This document shows, in pieces, positions 51,515-64,000 of a DNA stretch of 64,000 nt (positions are counted from its first letter, which is position 1; every line of letters starts with the position of its first letter). The DNA is taken from assembly GCF_901709675.1 (NCBI RefSeq), contig NC_051089.1, forward strand, positions 2,890,476 to 2,954,475, written 5' to 3'. Below the pieces are notes generated by a model that saw only the letters and a list, made by a program, of their open reading frames with translations, was not told where the DNA came from and ran no database searches. Source of the DNA: Syngnathus acus (taxonomy: Eukaryota > Chordata > Actinopteri > Syngnathiformes > Syngnathidae). Made by a program: the position numbers and the translations under genes.

Positions 51515-54500
51515 TCAGTTGAGGGCGGCATCCTTGTAGGAGCTGGGGAAGGCCGGGCAGGGTTTGTTCCACGACTGTTCGGCGGTCGGCAAGCTGAGGG
51601 TACTGGTGCTCTTCAGTTTGTTCTTCAGGCCCCAGCTGAGGAAAGACGACTTCTTGCTGATCTTGCGCGACTTGCCGTTCTTGTCGTCGCCGTCGTAGGC
51701 CAGACAGATCATGGAGTACGTTTTGGGGAGATTGCCGCAGAAGGTGGCGCTCTTTGCCGGCTGGGCACACGCAGATGACGGAATTTTTCACTTTCGTATT
51801 CTTCAATGAATACATAGAGTGTCGTGTGAAATGGACCTCACCATACTAGGGTTGCCGTCCAACACGCTGACCACTGTGACGTCCACGCCCTTTTCGTCCA
51901 CGTCTTTCAGCAGCCTCATCACTTCACCCACATCCATCCACTTGCATTCCGCCTCGCCCACGGCCACGATGTAGTCGCCCTCTTTCAGCCCCTCGGCCTG
52001 CCACAGACGAGAAGGTCAGACCTCCTGACACGGCAGAGTCAATATTTACACACACAGGTCCGCGTCACCGACTTCGATCAGCAAACGCTGACTTGAACTC
52101 AGTCAAAACGCTCACGAAAAGTAAAATTCTCATCAGAAAATGGTGCTAATATTATGCCCAAGTTAAAATCTTATTCCTATTAACAAAACAATGAGATGTG
52201 TCAAGCCACTTTTTGAAAATGCCCTAAGAACAATGCAAATCCAACCTGATAATGATGTTTACCTCCTTTAAGTCTGAAGCTCAGGTTTTACATGCTGCCC
52301 TAAATCATTGCGCGGGTCATCTACAGTATACGTAAACTCCGGAGAAGGCGGAGGAGTCATTTGGGGGGTTGAAGATTTATTTAAGACGTGTTATTTTAAA
52401 GCTGTTCTTGTCCGACGTTAACAGAAGCCAGATGCTCGCCATGAACTCCCATACTTTGAATATCAAATAACGGTCTCCACACTCTATGTTAAATAAGACG
52501 GACCAGAATAAAGCTCCTGATTTTAATTGAATTACGAGTCAGTTGGGCTCATTAATAGTCGCTGACTCTAATGAAAATCCGCGCGGGCTGCGAAACAGAT
52601 TAGCCGTGTTGCATAAAGCCACTCAAACGAGGTTATAAACCGCTTTAGAACCTTAATACTGCTTTCAACTTTATGTATGCCGTCTGTCACTTCTGTTGAC
52701 TTAGGTCAGTGAACCAAGACGACCAGATCATCTGAGTCTGTGGCGTTTACGTAAACTTGAGTCGGTAAAACGACACGACCGAATCGGAGGAGTCACCGGC
52801 GCTTCCACTAACTCGACATGGTGTTTCTGGTGAGTCCGCCAACAAGTCAGTGAACCAATACGACGGAACCTGATCCTGTCACGTTCCCGCTAACTTGAGT
52901 CAGTGAACCATTATTTGAGCTTGCGCTCTTTCCACTTGCTTGGGCCAGCGAACAGACAGACCCAACTCATCTAAGTCTGCCCTATTTTTCAGTAAGGCAA
53001 GAGATACAACCAAATCAGCAAGTTTCCGCTGAGTCCACCAAAGTCGGTAAACCACAGGTGTCAAATTCAAGGCCCGGGGGCCAGATCCGGCCCGCCACAT
53101 CATTTTATGTGGCCCGCGAAAGCAAACTCATGTGTCAAGTCAATGTTTCTTGTTAAAATACCAAAATTGTTTTGCCTTTTAATAACAGTGAGATATTGCA
53201 ATTTTTTTTTTATTATAGTCCTAATTTCAAAATAAATTAGAAAATTGCTGAACTCTTTCGTTGTGTGTATGTGATAATATGCAAATGTCATTAATGGCCC
53301 CACAAGGGAAACCATAACTCCGATGTAGCCCGCAACAAAAATGAGTTTGACACCCTTGCAGTAAACCAACACCCGTGAGTCTGTGGTACTTCTGCTAACT
53401 CGAGTCTGTGAATCGATAAAACAGAACTATTCTCTGCCTTTTCCATCGAGTCCGATGCGTTTCCTCACCTCACTCAGTAAGTTGATACAGGGGATATCAA
53501 CATTTGGTTCCCCTCTTTGTTTATAATTAGCAAAACTATATTCACAATTGTCACACACAAGACTTGTCGCATTCTACATTGACCACAAAAATAAGTCAAT
53601 TAGGACTTTGTACTCACAGCAGCAGGGCAAAGGGGGTCCAGCGAGACAACTTGAACGGGTGCGTCCCCCTTAAGGGTGAAGCCTAGATCTTTGTCCTCTG
53701 TGCGCAGGCGCACCTTCCGCGGTGCCGTCCAACGCTGCTTGGCAGAGAACACCGACAGAGGACCCTGAGTGGACACACACACACACATTGGATTCAGTAC
53801 TTTCCTCTTCAAGATACACTTGCATCTGCTGGGAAAATCTCGACTCGGCTAAATCTTATCAGTCCGTCAGCATATAAAAGGATGATACGCTTTCTGGATT
53901 CAAATTGGTCAAACAAAGGCTGGAACAGACTAAACTAAAATGTTAAATTCCATAAACAGGAACACACAATGTGAGGTCCCGACAAAAGGCAACTAGTTCA
54001 AACGGCTAAAAAAATAAAAACATACGAATAAACTTCCAGCCTTTGTGTATTTTTATACTTGGTGGAAGTTTTCTATTAATGGTTTCGTCTTTGGTACATG
54101 CCAACGTCACCACCACCAAGTTTAGCAGAAATCACTCAAGTCATCAAAACAAAACCATTCCGATTAGGTCTGTGGGGGAGGTGAAATGTTATTATGATAA
54201 AAAAAAGCCACCACAAGAGTGAACTACTGCTAATAGTGGGACACAAAGTACACATCGTGTTCCAAGCACCATTTTCCGCCATTAGTGTTAGTGTTCAGTA
54301 ATTTGGATGATAACAAAATGTACATATACCCATAAAATATACACACATTTTAACCCCCCAAAATTGTGAGTAGTAGATTAGTAACCCACATACCAGCCTC
54401 TGGAAAAAGTCGCTGACTTTCACCTTTAAGGCGGAGGGAACCTCCATTTCTGCGTGTTGCTCGGTTTTTGCTAGATTTAAAAAAGGAAATAAATAATTAC

Positions 54501-57500
54501 ACACTGACATTTTAACTGTTCTAACTACTACTGTGAGCAGTTGTGCACACTTTCATGTCAAATAAAATAATAAAAGTTAGCTTAGAGAGCACTCACAGAT
54601 AATATCGGGCGCTTCCAGGTAGTCTGTGAACTCCTCGTCCGTCTTGTTGTCACTGGCTTTGTGCAGCGAGCGCTGGTGGCTGGCCTTCAAGATGTCCTGC
54701 AGCACCTCCAGCTTGTTGAGGTGATGACACAAGCAGTAGATCCTGAGTGCCTCTTCATGGCCCGCGATGGCACGACGGATGTGGGCTCTTCCTGTTTTGG
54801 GCAGGAAATGGCCGCTTAAATTATGAATGCTGCTCATTTATTAGCACATTTATGAGATGCTTGATGGTCAACTTACCAACTCGCTCACGCTCAGTTGTCT
54901 TCTTCAGAATGTCCAGAGGAGAACAACCGTCTGGAAGGTGATCATACACTTGGGACAAGTTCTTTTCTTGCTGGTCTTCATCGTCACTCGGACCCACTGG
55001 ACACACACAGAACACACACACACTTTTTGATTATGCAGTACAGCAGTTGGCCAGTTTTTCGGTCCGAGCAAAAGCTCGTTTACATTTTACATTACAACAT
55101 GGGTCACTAACGTGGAGCCCTGTAGTCGCGCAGATATGAGATCCATTCACTCTTGTGCGCAGGAATCCCATAATGAGCAGCCCCCCCCCGCCCAACCAGT
55201 TCACTACTCAGAAAACACATCCCATTCATAACACAAAGTACTCTTGGTCCCCCACACTTAATCTCACAGCATGCTAAAGTCATTAGCGACGAAAAGATGT
55301 CATCGTAATCACAAAAGAAACAGGCTTCCTTCTCTCCTCTTGGGACTTTTCTTTTTCCCTGCCAGCTCTCGGCAATTCTTGGAAAACAAGACTCTTAACT
55401 AACCACAGTGTGTGAGCGTGCGTGTGTGCGCCTCTAAATAGCCCTTATGTAACAGCATTGGGGCCTGAAGTGAGTCGAGTTGAATAAAGTGATTTCATCC
55501 ACTAGCGGCATTTATTCACATCTCAACTCGACACAATTCATTCAGAACTATGGGAACACCACCCGAAATAAATAAAGTGGCCGGGGAGCACATGCAAACT
55601 TCAGCTCCATGAGTCATGGGAGAAAAAGAAAAAAAAAGTAGATAGTTGACATATTTTGGATCGAAGAGATAAACAAAACCAGCTCTTTATCTATAACCAC
55701 ACTATCAGATTTGTCTCCTAAAAGTCAAGGCACATATTTCACATGAGAAGATTTTCACGGCACAGCGCCAAACAACAGCGATGCTCATTATTGAATGTAT
55801 TTATGTATGCGGGTCAATACAAACATGTTTGCTAGTCGGACTTTGCTTGCTCGAACCAAACAAGTCCCCGGACATAAAAATACTGGTGTGGTAAACTTGA
55901 AATCTGATTGGTTTAAGGCTGATGAATGATTATTTTAATAAATCAATTAATCTGGCTGTGTCCATTTTTGTGGTAGCTCTTAAGAATAAACTGCAAACTT
56001 ACTGTGATGGTCCAGCAGGGCAGAGGCCACAAAGTAGTGCGCCATGGAGCGGTAGTGGTTAGTCTTCACTTGAGACATAGTGGACCAGAAAAAGGGCACG
56101 TTGTCTTTCACCGGTGTCTGGATCATGGACTGGTGGACTTGGTCGTAGACTTCCGACACTTTGGCCGCCTCCTGCGCCATCCTAAGCAGGGTCGGAACCT
56201 CGTTGCGGACGCCCGGCAGGGCGAGTTGCTCGAAGAGACACTCGTGCGCCTGCGCTAGCATCATGCGGATGAGCATGGCTAGCATAGCGGGACTCATGTC
56301 GTAGCTAGGTGTGTGTGTAAACGTCTCCTTAAGGTAGTTCAGGACGCCTGAAAGAAGAGCAATGCAAAATGTTGATCTTTCTTCAATAAAGGCCGACAAC
56401 TGGTCTGAGGTTAGTGGTTGTTAAATCACATTCATTACGAGAGTCCCTAAATTAGTAAGTGGTCGAGCTCACTTGAGTCAATTGAGTCAGTGTTGTTGAG
56501 TCCAGACAGTGGACTAACACGCCAGAAATTTAACTGCGCTAACTCAACTCACCTACGAGTCCTCAAGTTTGAGTTAGTTTACCGATGTAACCTACCGGTA
56601 ACCTTCTGAGTCATTGATTCGAGTCAGTTTGGTACCTCCAGGCAGTGAATCAACACAACCGACACAACTGTTGAAATAATCTTCATACCTGCTGCTTTCT
56701 GGAAGGCCGAAATGGCCTCCCTCAGACCGGCCGATGTCTGCCGGTCGCCGCGAGTGCCAATCTGGGAGTAGAGGGCAGCCATGTTGAAAAGGATGCTGGC
56801 CTTCTCCAGCGACAAGTTCTGCTGGCACACCGGGACGCCCGTGAAGGAGTCGTACCTGAGACCAAAAGACGAGAAAGATGGTATTGTCCTCTCGCCAAAA
56901 AAAACAATGGAGATCAGCTTATTAGATCGTACCAAGTGAAGAATATGCTACTGTGATGCGTAGGTGAGAAGAATCGACTCTCCACCAGCGGAAGATGGTT
57001 GAAGTACTTTGCCAGCAGCTCCACGCCAGCCTCGCTGCGACTTGGTGTCCTGCACGACTGGGAGCCGAAACAGAATCAAGAGATGAGTAAGCAATAAATG
57101 TTTGATTATTTGGGACATAGCGTAGGTAATAATGCAGTGACTCATCATGCCATTAGTCTTTGGAGATTCCTATGAGCGATTTGTTACCGCAAAGAAGAAG
57201 AGTAATTGTGCTTGCAGGGAATGTAGGTGTGTCAGAGTTAATGACGTAAAATGCGGCGCAGTAGATACTATAGATTCAAACGAAGGTGTGGTTCAGTGGA
57301 AACGTAAAGTCAAAGTTGCGTTTGGGGAAGGGCTAATTTTGTGGAGACGGGTTATTGGAGATTTGTTTTCACAAAGAGACATTTGCCACCACACACTGAC
57401 GGAAAACGACAATTTAGGTTTAGCATTAGCCTCCTGTATGGCGTTTAATTGACTCCAACTGACAAAATCTCTAGGAGTGGTTGGTCTTTGATAGACCCCT

Positions 57501-60500
57501 GGAAATGGAAATGAGCTCAAATGTCAGCTAGAAAACAAAATGGCAGATTTCAGCTTTGTGTTCGTGAGATTTCTTTTGTGTGTCTATACACGGTAGACAT
57601 GCCGATATTGCTGCTATGACAAACTGGCTACACTGGTCTCACGTTTCAATTCTGGGAAATACTTCCCCAGCTTATTTTCAGAGCAGTGAGCCTTGAGGTA
57701 CCAATAAACTTAACCACCACGTTACGTTCACACACAATGTGACGAAAAGAAAATTTGTGGCATTATGTAGCCTCGGAAAATTTCAAAATCATGGGGGGGC
57801 GGTGCCATTTGTGTTTGTTTACCTGCCGCAGGTCCATCAGGTCCGCGAGTTCGTCTTCGTAATCTGCTCCATCTTCATTGTAATGCGAAGCAATGTAGCC
57901 CTGAAAACACCAAACAAATATCACCAAATGCCCGAGTGTCGCTTTGTCTTTAAAAACTTGATCGCTTGTTCTCGTATTTGCACATTCCATAACAAACAAT
58001 GAATGCGAAATCGGCATTAAAATTAAATGTGTGGTCGAGTCTTGTTTTGTTCTTTTGGGAGTAAAATATTTAACAGAGTAGGAGAAGAACAGATCTAAAC
58101 TACGCTAAGCTACAATGCTAAATTACTACGTAAGGTCATTGAGTGTATCGTACCTTAAAGGGTGCGAAGTCAACTTCTTTCGTTTCCTTGAGACCCAGTG
58201 CAATGAGCGGGATGTTGGCAGTTTCCCTGGAGAGAAAAACAAGAAAGACAAATACAGATAAGGTTTTAGAATAACATCACACAAAAGTCACCTTAGTGAA
58301 TAATAATCAGCTATTTAAGCTAGTAGCCTATGTTTGAATCTGTCTTATTTAAATCGGAAAAAAAGCAAAAATATTAAAGATGAGCGAGTAACGCTAACAA
58401 ACAATGAAAGGACATGATGCACACCTAAAATGAATTACAGAACAAGAAACACTATTTAAATGTGTATTTAAGAAGTTGCGAGTGCTCCTTGTTATCATTT
58501 TTATTGAAAGAATATGTGAAAGTTTGTATTTTCATCCAATCGTGAGCGCAGACGGACACGTGGATTAGGCAGATGGTGTCGCTACACAAACACAGCAGGT
58601 GTTTTGGATTTTAAAAGTCAACGGAGGCCCTTTAGTGTTACACAAAGTCTGTTAATGAAACTTCCTGCGATGTTTTTCCTTCATTTGTACTCTTGTAACA
58701 CAAAACAGGCGCCCATAAAGCACCGCGTTGATGTGCTGTGCTTAGAGGAAGTTGATGACAGACAGAACACAGGTTGAGCTTGATATGGAGGTGGCCGATA
58801 TGCAAACTTGACAAAAAGCTGATTCTGCTTCTTCCTGGCAAACAAGCGAGAGAGGATCGTGTTCCAGTTTCTGCTGACTCTTGTGAATTTCAGACACTTT
58901 CCTCTATTACGAGGATGAGCTCACCATTTTCTGGTTTGGCCGAAGCTTCTCAACCAAAGGCGCTCTGAAAAACCTTTAAACGTGTACACGCACATGCTCG
59001 GATGCATGCACAGCGCCCTCTCACTATTCACTCAAGTGTTCAAGACACGGAAGAGAACCTGAAGGATCTTGTTTACATCTCAAAGTCCACCAGTGCTCAG
59101 TCACAAGAGCTTTTGTTTATTTTCCCGTGCTGCGTGTGACACAGTGATTCGAGCACACAGGTGAGTTGACGGTAAAATCCGGTCAGAGTGAGATGCAGGC
59201 GCAGGTACAGCGAGAGCTATTCATGCGGACTCTCTGGGAAAAAAAACCCGAAAAGGATTTGTTTTTGTTTCCCCTCAGAGTACTGCGCTTGGATTTCAGC
59301 TCCCAGCGTTCCCATGCGCTCTTCGTTTTAAAAAGCCATCTATTGTAGATCGGTACGATGACGCTAACACTGACAGAAGGGGGCGGGTTCACAGAATTGA
59401 TCAAATGGAGGACAAGTACGGTGTTTTGAAGACACCGAATTTTTAATTGGGGATCTAATTTCCCATAAAGTGAAACATCCTTAAAATTTATTTACAAACG
59501 GTGGTTGTATGTATATAAAAAAAGAATCAGAGAGACAGAATTCTCCATTTAGAATTTTGTTTTTTCACTATTTTTTCAGCTCCTCGTTGTGTCTCCACTT
59601 ATGGCCCACTTGAAACCTCTTGGAACCATCTGTCCACAAACACAGTTGAATGCATGCAGCTTTATTGAAATGCACCCATGAAGCACATCAATTTCTTTGT
59701 AACATTATAGAATTGATTTCAAAGTGTTCCTTGAGGAATCACACGCATACACACACACACTTGCACAATCAACACTTCACCCATGACAACCAATCACAAC
59801 AAACCTAAGATTGTTGTGCTCTATAGTAACCACGGCAACCATGCAGAGGGTCATTAAATCGAAATTGGGCAGCGACTTGATGGGTTCTTCATTTTTCCTC
59901 TTTATTGTCACACGGGTCCACTGATGACTTTATAAACCGACTTGGCCTCCTCACAACAAGCCCTCATTAGTCTTTTATTTTTGGGCCAGGCCTCAGTTTT
60001 ATACGTCTGTCGATGTGTGTCAGATAGACCATCGACCTCACAACTCAAGAATCCGCAAAACCACATTGTCTCCCATTGGTTTATTAAGTTGATACTTTTA
60101 CCAGCTGGGTGACAGCTAAATGGCTTTCCGGCCATTGGAAATAATGGAAACAGAATCCACAGTGTTTCCGGTGAGTCTGCTAAGTCGAGTCAATGAACCA
60201 ATGCAGTTGAATCAATCGAGCGGAATTTGGAGTTTCTTTTTACTGTCTGGTGGGTTTGAAGATAGAGACAAGTGTTGAAAGCACTGACTGCTTGGTATCC
60301 CTACAGTTTGCAGCTTCTATGCAAATACATCTAGCTGCCTACATCTTAAATTATTGCATGTCTGTGAACGCACACACCAAAGTACGAGTCTGCTAAACTG
60401 AAGTCCATGAGCCATTTCCGGCGAATCCGCTTGAATGAGTCAATGAATCGATGTAACCAAATGATTAAGGTCTGTTCCGTTTTTGGTCATTTTGACAACT

Positions 60501-62719
60501 TGAGTCAATGAACAGATAAAGCTGAATCATCAGAACTTGCCGTGATTCCACTGAAATCAATCAAAGAAGTTCTATAATTGGATCATTGTTTCATTTAGAA
60601 TGCTAATTTCAGTCAATGACTCGATATGACTCAACGTGTTTGGGGTGAATTTGCTAAATGGGGAACTACGTATTGTTTGTGTGGATGTAAGTTGCTTCAC
60701 GATACGTGTAGAGCTACAAACAAAAACGATATAGTCGCAGTGACTGACTGACGACCCCGTGCATCAGGCTACGGGCTGCGGCGCACAGGCGCGTTTAAAT
60801 GACCACAGGGGGCAGCGCTAGCCTGCCATTACCGACCAATAATGACCGGTCCTCACCACAAGCTGCAGCAGATGTTTTTCCCTAATGCGTCTTTGAAAAA
60901 CAGCCAATCTAACCACCGCCTGCGCATACGTCGTGACGGAAAAGATGGCCGCCACCACCCGTACTCACTGGCTGCTCTGGTAGACCTCCACGGAGCTGTT
61001 GAGTCCTTCCAGCTGGCCCATGAGGAGCTGCAGGTTGGAGTTGACGTAGCTCAGCTCCAGCAAGACCATCTCCTTCACCTTGTTGTTGGACGTCGCCCTG
61101 CACACACACAAACTTTGTTATTATTATACGTATGATGTTATGCCACCAGACCACACGCCTGCGTCATGCTAGCTAGCTTAAAGTCAGCTGTCAATTTAGC
61201 TCGATGTTTGCCGTTATGCTACCAGACCACACGCCTGCGTCATGCTAGCTAGCTTAAAGTCAGCAGTTAATTTAGCCCGATTTTTGCTATTATGCTACCA
61301 GACCACACGCCTGTGTCATGCTAGCTAGCTTAAAGTCAGCTATCAATTTAGCCCGACTTTTAATCGTGCTTCAATAAAACATGGAAGGTCCCCAAATCGC
61401 TATTTTCTTTGCAGAATAAGTTTTAAATATGAAAGTTTTTAGGAAATCATTGTTTGTAGTAGTTGTATATTGAAAGTTTAAACTACTCGTAAAAGGAAGG
61501 CTCGCATTGCCATTATCTGTCGTATTTCGTAAAAGGACGGCATGTCACTTTGCAGTCAATCAAAGCCTGTTGTCACTTGGCTCACCCTCTAATTAGAGAT
61601 GGCGCCATGTTTAAGAATGAAGCCAGTGAAACCACAGTTTCAACACAACGTTGCAGCGACTATGGCGTCCGGCTGAGAACAAACATTCGTCACTCAACGG
61701 TCAGTAAACTGTTTTAACTTGACGGCTCCCTTAAAACTTGCAACAAGTTTGAAAACAGAGTAAAAAATCCCCACGAAACACAAACAAAGCCAGTGTGAGA
61801 ATTCGCAAATTGTCAAACCTAAATATAACACACGCCATAAAATGACCGATACTTGCTGGCCAACCCAAACCATAATACCGACTGCAGAGACATTACACAA
61901 GACCTTTTTTTTTCTTTTCCTTAGACAAGATAACAAAGACAAACTGGTCGGACCAGACGGATTTCACCTGCTGCTGATAGACACGTAGGCACACAAGGAA
62001 ATTGCAAAGAAAGGTTGCATTAAAAACATCAACATTATGTTGTATGTTTTACCAAAAACTTCACTTAACAGTGCATACAACTATGTGGAACAAAAAAAGA
62101 TTTGCTCCTCAGCAGGGCACACTATGTGAAGCACTGCAGGAATGCCAGACAGGAAGGTTGAAGTGCACGAGCACACACACACACTACATATACACACTCT
62201 TGAAATAGATTGTATAGATTGGTCCATCAGTTATCTCTTTTTAAACTTGCAGCTTCAAAATCTTGAAGGCTGAAGCCTAATAATATCATGACTAATAATT
62301 TAATAATTCCTTAATCTGCTCTATTCAGCTCAGGTAATAAAGGCAGAAGATGTCTGCAGGAGTGCTGGGTTTGGTGGGCAAATTGCTTTCCCTTCTACAG
62401 TGGCTTCTTTGTTTTGTACTCGGCTCGCTATTGTTCAGGATTGTTACTACCTGGAATCCTACACTGACTCACCTTTGTGTTTTTTTTTTTAATCAGTGCT
62501 GACTTATAAAGGCAGAATCGGAGCCATAGATGAGTGACAGCGTGCCAATGTGTTGACGTGAAGCGACTCGAATGCCCGCGAGGTAGCGGTTTCGTTTTCT
62601 TACTTGAGAAGATTCTCGGCTCCTGCTCTCATCCTCATCTCCTTGATGATCTGCTGGTTGAGACTGGCTCGCTTGTTCTGCAGCTTGCTTCGTCCGGTCT
62701 GGGCAAACGGGTTGCAACC
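51515..62719 (-). CDS. rhpn2: Rhophilin-2, partial (first exon beyond the right edge), 13 exons visible
   Basis: Exons: 62604-62719, 60969-61097, 58154-58226, 57823-57900, 56933-57057, 56689-56855, 56003-56347, 54877-54996, 54597-54791, 54394-54470, 53618-53764, 51842-51997, 51515-51760. Sum 1974 nt in phase; 657 codons seen, against about 686 in human RHPN2. The missing 25 or so N-terminal residues match the human first exon. HR1 Rho-binding region: [20 protein letters not shown] to about residue 80. BRO1 domain: from [16 protein letters not shown] through [20 protein letters not shown] to [23 protein letters not shown] domain: about 490-575 ([27 protein letters not shown]). The C-terminus has [14 protein letters not shown] and [10 protein letters not shown], as in RHPN2. 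It binds GTP-RhoA/B and links it to the actin cytoskeleton. No broken exon was seen. Confidence 0.94.
52700..53460 (+). repeat. Degenerate ~50-bp minisatellite in an rhpn2 intron
   Basis: The motif AGTCAGTGAACCA and variants (AGTCGGTAAACCA, GGTCAGTGAACCAAGACGAC, AGTCTGTGAATCGATA) recur about every 45-60 bp, separated by CTGAGTCTGTGG and CCGCTAACT-like blocks. The array is interrupted by a hAT element at 53047-53368. Related arrays lie in two other rhpn2 introns. Confidence 0.65.
53047..53368. mobile_element. hAT miniature element with 8-bp target duplication
   Basis: Element 53055-53360. The left end is CAGGTGTCAAATTC; the right end GAGTTTGACACCCTTGCA is its imperfect inverse. The subterminal stretches GGCCCGGGGGCCAGATCC and ATGTAGCCCGCAAC are typical of this hAT group. 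GTAAACCA flanks it on both sides (53047-53054, 53361-53368). It has no coding capacity and sits inside the minisatellite above. Confidence 0.82.
56420..56660 (+). repeat. Second block of the AGTCAGTGAA minisatellite
   Basis: GAGTCAATTGAGTCAGTGTTG, CAGACAGTGGACTAACACG, GAGTCATTGATTCGAGTCAG and GGCAGTGAATCAACACAACC show the same core as the arrays at 52.7-53.5 kb and 60.2-60.7 kb, here between rhpn2 exons 56003-56347 and 56689-56855. Confidence 0.55.
60160..60680 (+). repeat. Third block of the AGTCAGTGAA minisatellite
   Basis: GAGTCAATGAACCAATGCAG, GAGTCAATGAATCGATGTAA, GAGTCAATGAACAGATAAAG and CAGTCAATGACTCGATATGA recur in an irregular array in the intron between rhpn2 exons 58154-58226 and 60969-61097. 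The rest of that intron (58.3-60.1 kb) holds no exon or gene that I can support. Confidence 0.6.
61138..61365 (+). repeat. Three tandem copies of a 76-bp unit
   Basis: Copies start at 61138, 61214 and 61290 (TTATGCYACCAGACCACACG then CCTGYGTCATGCTAGCTAGC). They are about 90 percent identical, so the array is recent. It starts 40 bp upstream of the acceptor of rhpn2 exon 60969-61097. Confidence 0.92.
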
Positions 62720-64000
62720 CTGGTGGACGACAAAGAAAAATACAAACTTCAGTTGACTCTTAATATGTTTTTTTCGAACATTTTACTCATCTTATTTGAG
62801 CTTCATGATAAAACACAGAAAAAAAACCCACAGCTGCTGCACAAAAAGTGCGTTTCCTGTTGTATTTCAAGGGTTTCCGCTCAACCACCTGCGACATCCT
62901 TCCTGCGTTTCAAGGCTGGAAGTCAGATGGTTGCCGCCCATTACACCCAGAGCAACACACTCACATCCTGAGAAGAACCTTCAATGCCGATACAACTCTT
63001 ACTGGAATGACGTCACGGCCTTATCAAGACTCTGTGTGTGTGTGTGAGAGTAAGGAGTGGTCAGTAAACACCATTATGTTCCATTTCTCCACAGCTAGAA
63101 ACCACATTCCGAGATGATGATCCCAGCAGGAACTAGCAACGTCATGTAGAATTGGAGAAAATAAATCCTGTGCATTTTTCTCTTGGAACGCCGAGGCGTC
63201 ACTGAAATAAATGAACCGAGGACGATACCACAGCCTCGCATACCTACTTGGAATTATCATGCCAAGTATGTAAGCTGGTGAGGGACACCCATTGGTCCAC
63301 ACAAAGATGAAGGACCAGCCCTGCATTTCTCCCAAACAATTAGGGCGCAACACAACGAGCCCAGTGAGCGGTGAATCATTCAGGGCTTCATACTGAACTC
63401 ATTATCAAAGTGTTTCCTGCACTAGTGAGTCGTTCTGTCTTTTCATAATTAAGTTTTTGGACCCAGGGACCGCTTTCCCTTCAGCCCCCACCCCATCAAC
63501 GCAATCATAATATTGACAGAAACTAAACATAACTACCATGTGTACGCCAGCGATGGAGCTAAAGTCTACACACCCCTGTGAATGCCAAGTTTTTCTGATG
63601 TTAAAAAAAAAATGAAAATGAAACGTCACCTCTTATAGTCCAGGAGCCACAGTTTGAAAACCACTGCACTAAGGCCTTAATTCTACAACCGTTTTGACAC
63701 CTTGTTTACATTTCCCACAAGAATTAGTAGGGGGAAAAAAGATGCATGTGTTGCATTGGGCCGGCCCGGCGGGACACGTGTTGTCAATTTGAGGTTCTGG
63801 CTGCCGGGCGGCATCGGGCCAGCTGCTGTGACGTCAGCGGGAGGAGAAAGCTGACGATTTGGCTTTCTCTCCGTGCCATCTTTCCGAGATGAACCGCAGT
63901 AGCTCCCTGCAGGCAAAAGCCAAAGCCAGCACAAAGCTTGTAAATCATTCAGAACGCGCGCGAGCAAAGGCCCAATGGGTTGGGTTTAAAATTTGATCAG
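62720..64000. other. rhpn2 first intron up to the window edge, with repeat fragments
   Basis: No coding exon is seen here. A Tc1-like fragment (AAAGTCTACACACCCCTGTG, about 63562-63620) is followed by a hAT-like end (CCACAGTTTGAAAACCACTG at 63648-63667, the inverse of the CAGTGGTTTTCAAACTGTGG class). The last 300 bp are GC-richer and might approach the rhpn2 first exon, which lies outside. Confidence 0.5.

Overview
This window looks like nuclear DNA of a spiny-rayed (percomorph-type) teleost fish. Compact introns with GT-AG borders interrupt vertebrate genes that match fish and human orthologues exon by exon. The introns carry fish-type repeats: a tRNA-derived SINE with an ATGG-type tail, L2/CR1-type LINE 3' ends, hAT and Tc1-like miniature elements. 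The exact species cannot be told from the sequence. Exon borders were worked out by hand from splice sites, reading phase and family alignment. For the four complete multi-exon genes that match known families (mctp2, mef2a, abcc12, cep89) every exon junction keeps frame and the summed CDS is a multiple of three.

Layout. Six protein-coding genes lie on the minus strand. From the right edge to the left they are rhpn2 (5' end outside the window, 51.5-62.7 kb), cep89 (37.8-50.0 kb), abcc12 (26.8-34.6 kb, leader exon near 36.6 kb), mef2a (16.6-23.4 kb, leader near 25.9 kb), a THAP-plus-zinc-finger gene whose finger array is decaying (13.8-15.6 kb), and mctp2 (0.75-10.3 kb, leader exons to about 12.96 kb). 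Two genes lie on the plus strand and are nested in introns of minus-strand hosts: an intronless RNF182-like RING E3 ligase inside cep89 (42.1-42.8 kb), and a non-coding 5'TOP-type snoRNA host gene inside the last intron of mef2a (17.25-18.75 kb).

The snoRNA host gene is the most interesting object. It has a ZNF143-like site, CCAAT, CRE and TATA elements, a pyrimidine start tract, five small exons without a useful reading frame, and a poly(A) signal. Each of its four introns carries one snoRNA-like unit ending 67-89 nt before the 3' splice site. The order is H/ACA, C/D, H/ACA, C/D. One C/D unit has a 10-nt guide against 18S rRNA, positioned for the methylation I associate with SNORD103 (Gm601).

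Functions are mixed: an ER/membrane C2 protein (mctp2), a MADS-box transcription factor (mef2a), an ABC exporter (abcc12), a centriolar distal-appendage protein (cep89) and a Rho-binding scaffold (rhpn2). They do not form one pathway. The interest of the region lies in its linkage, the nested genes and the repeats.
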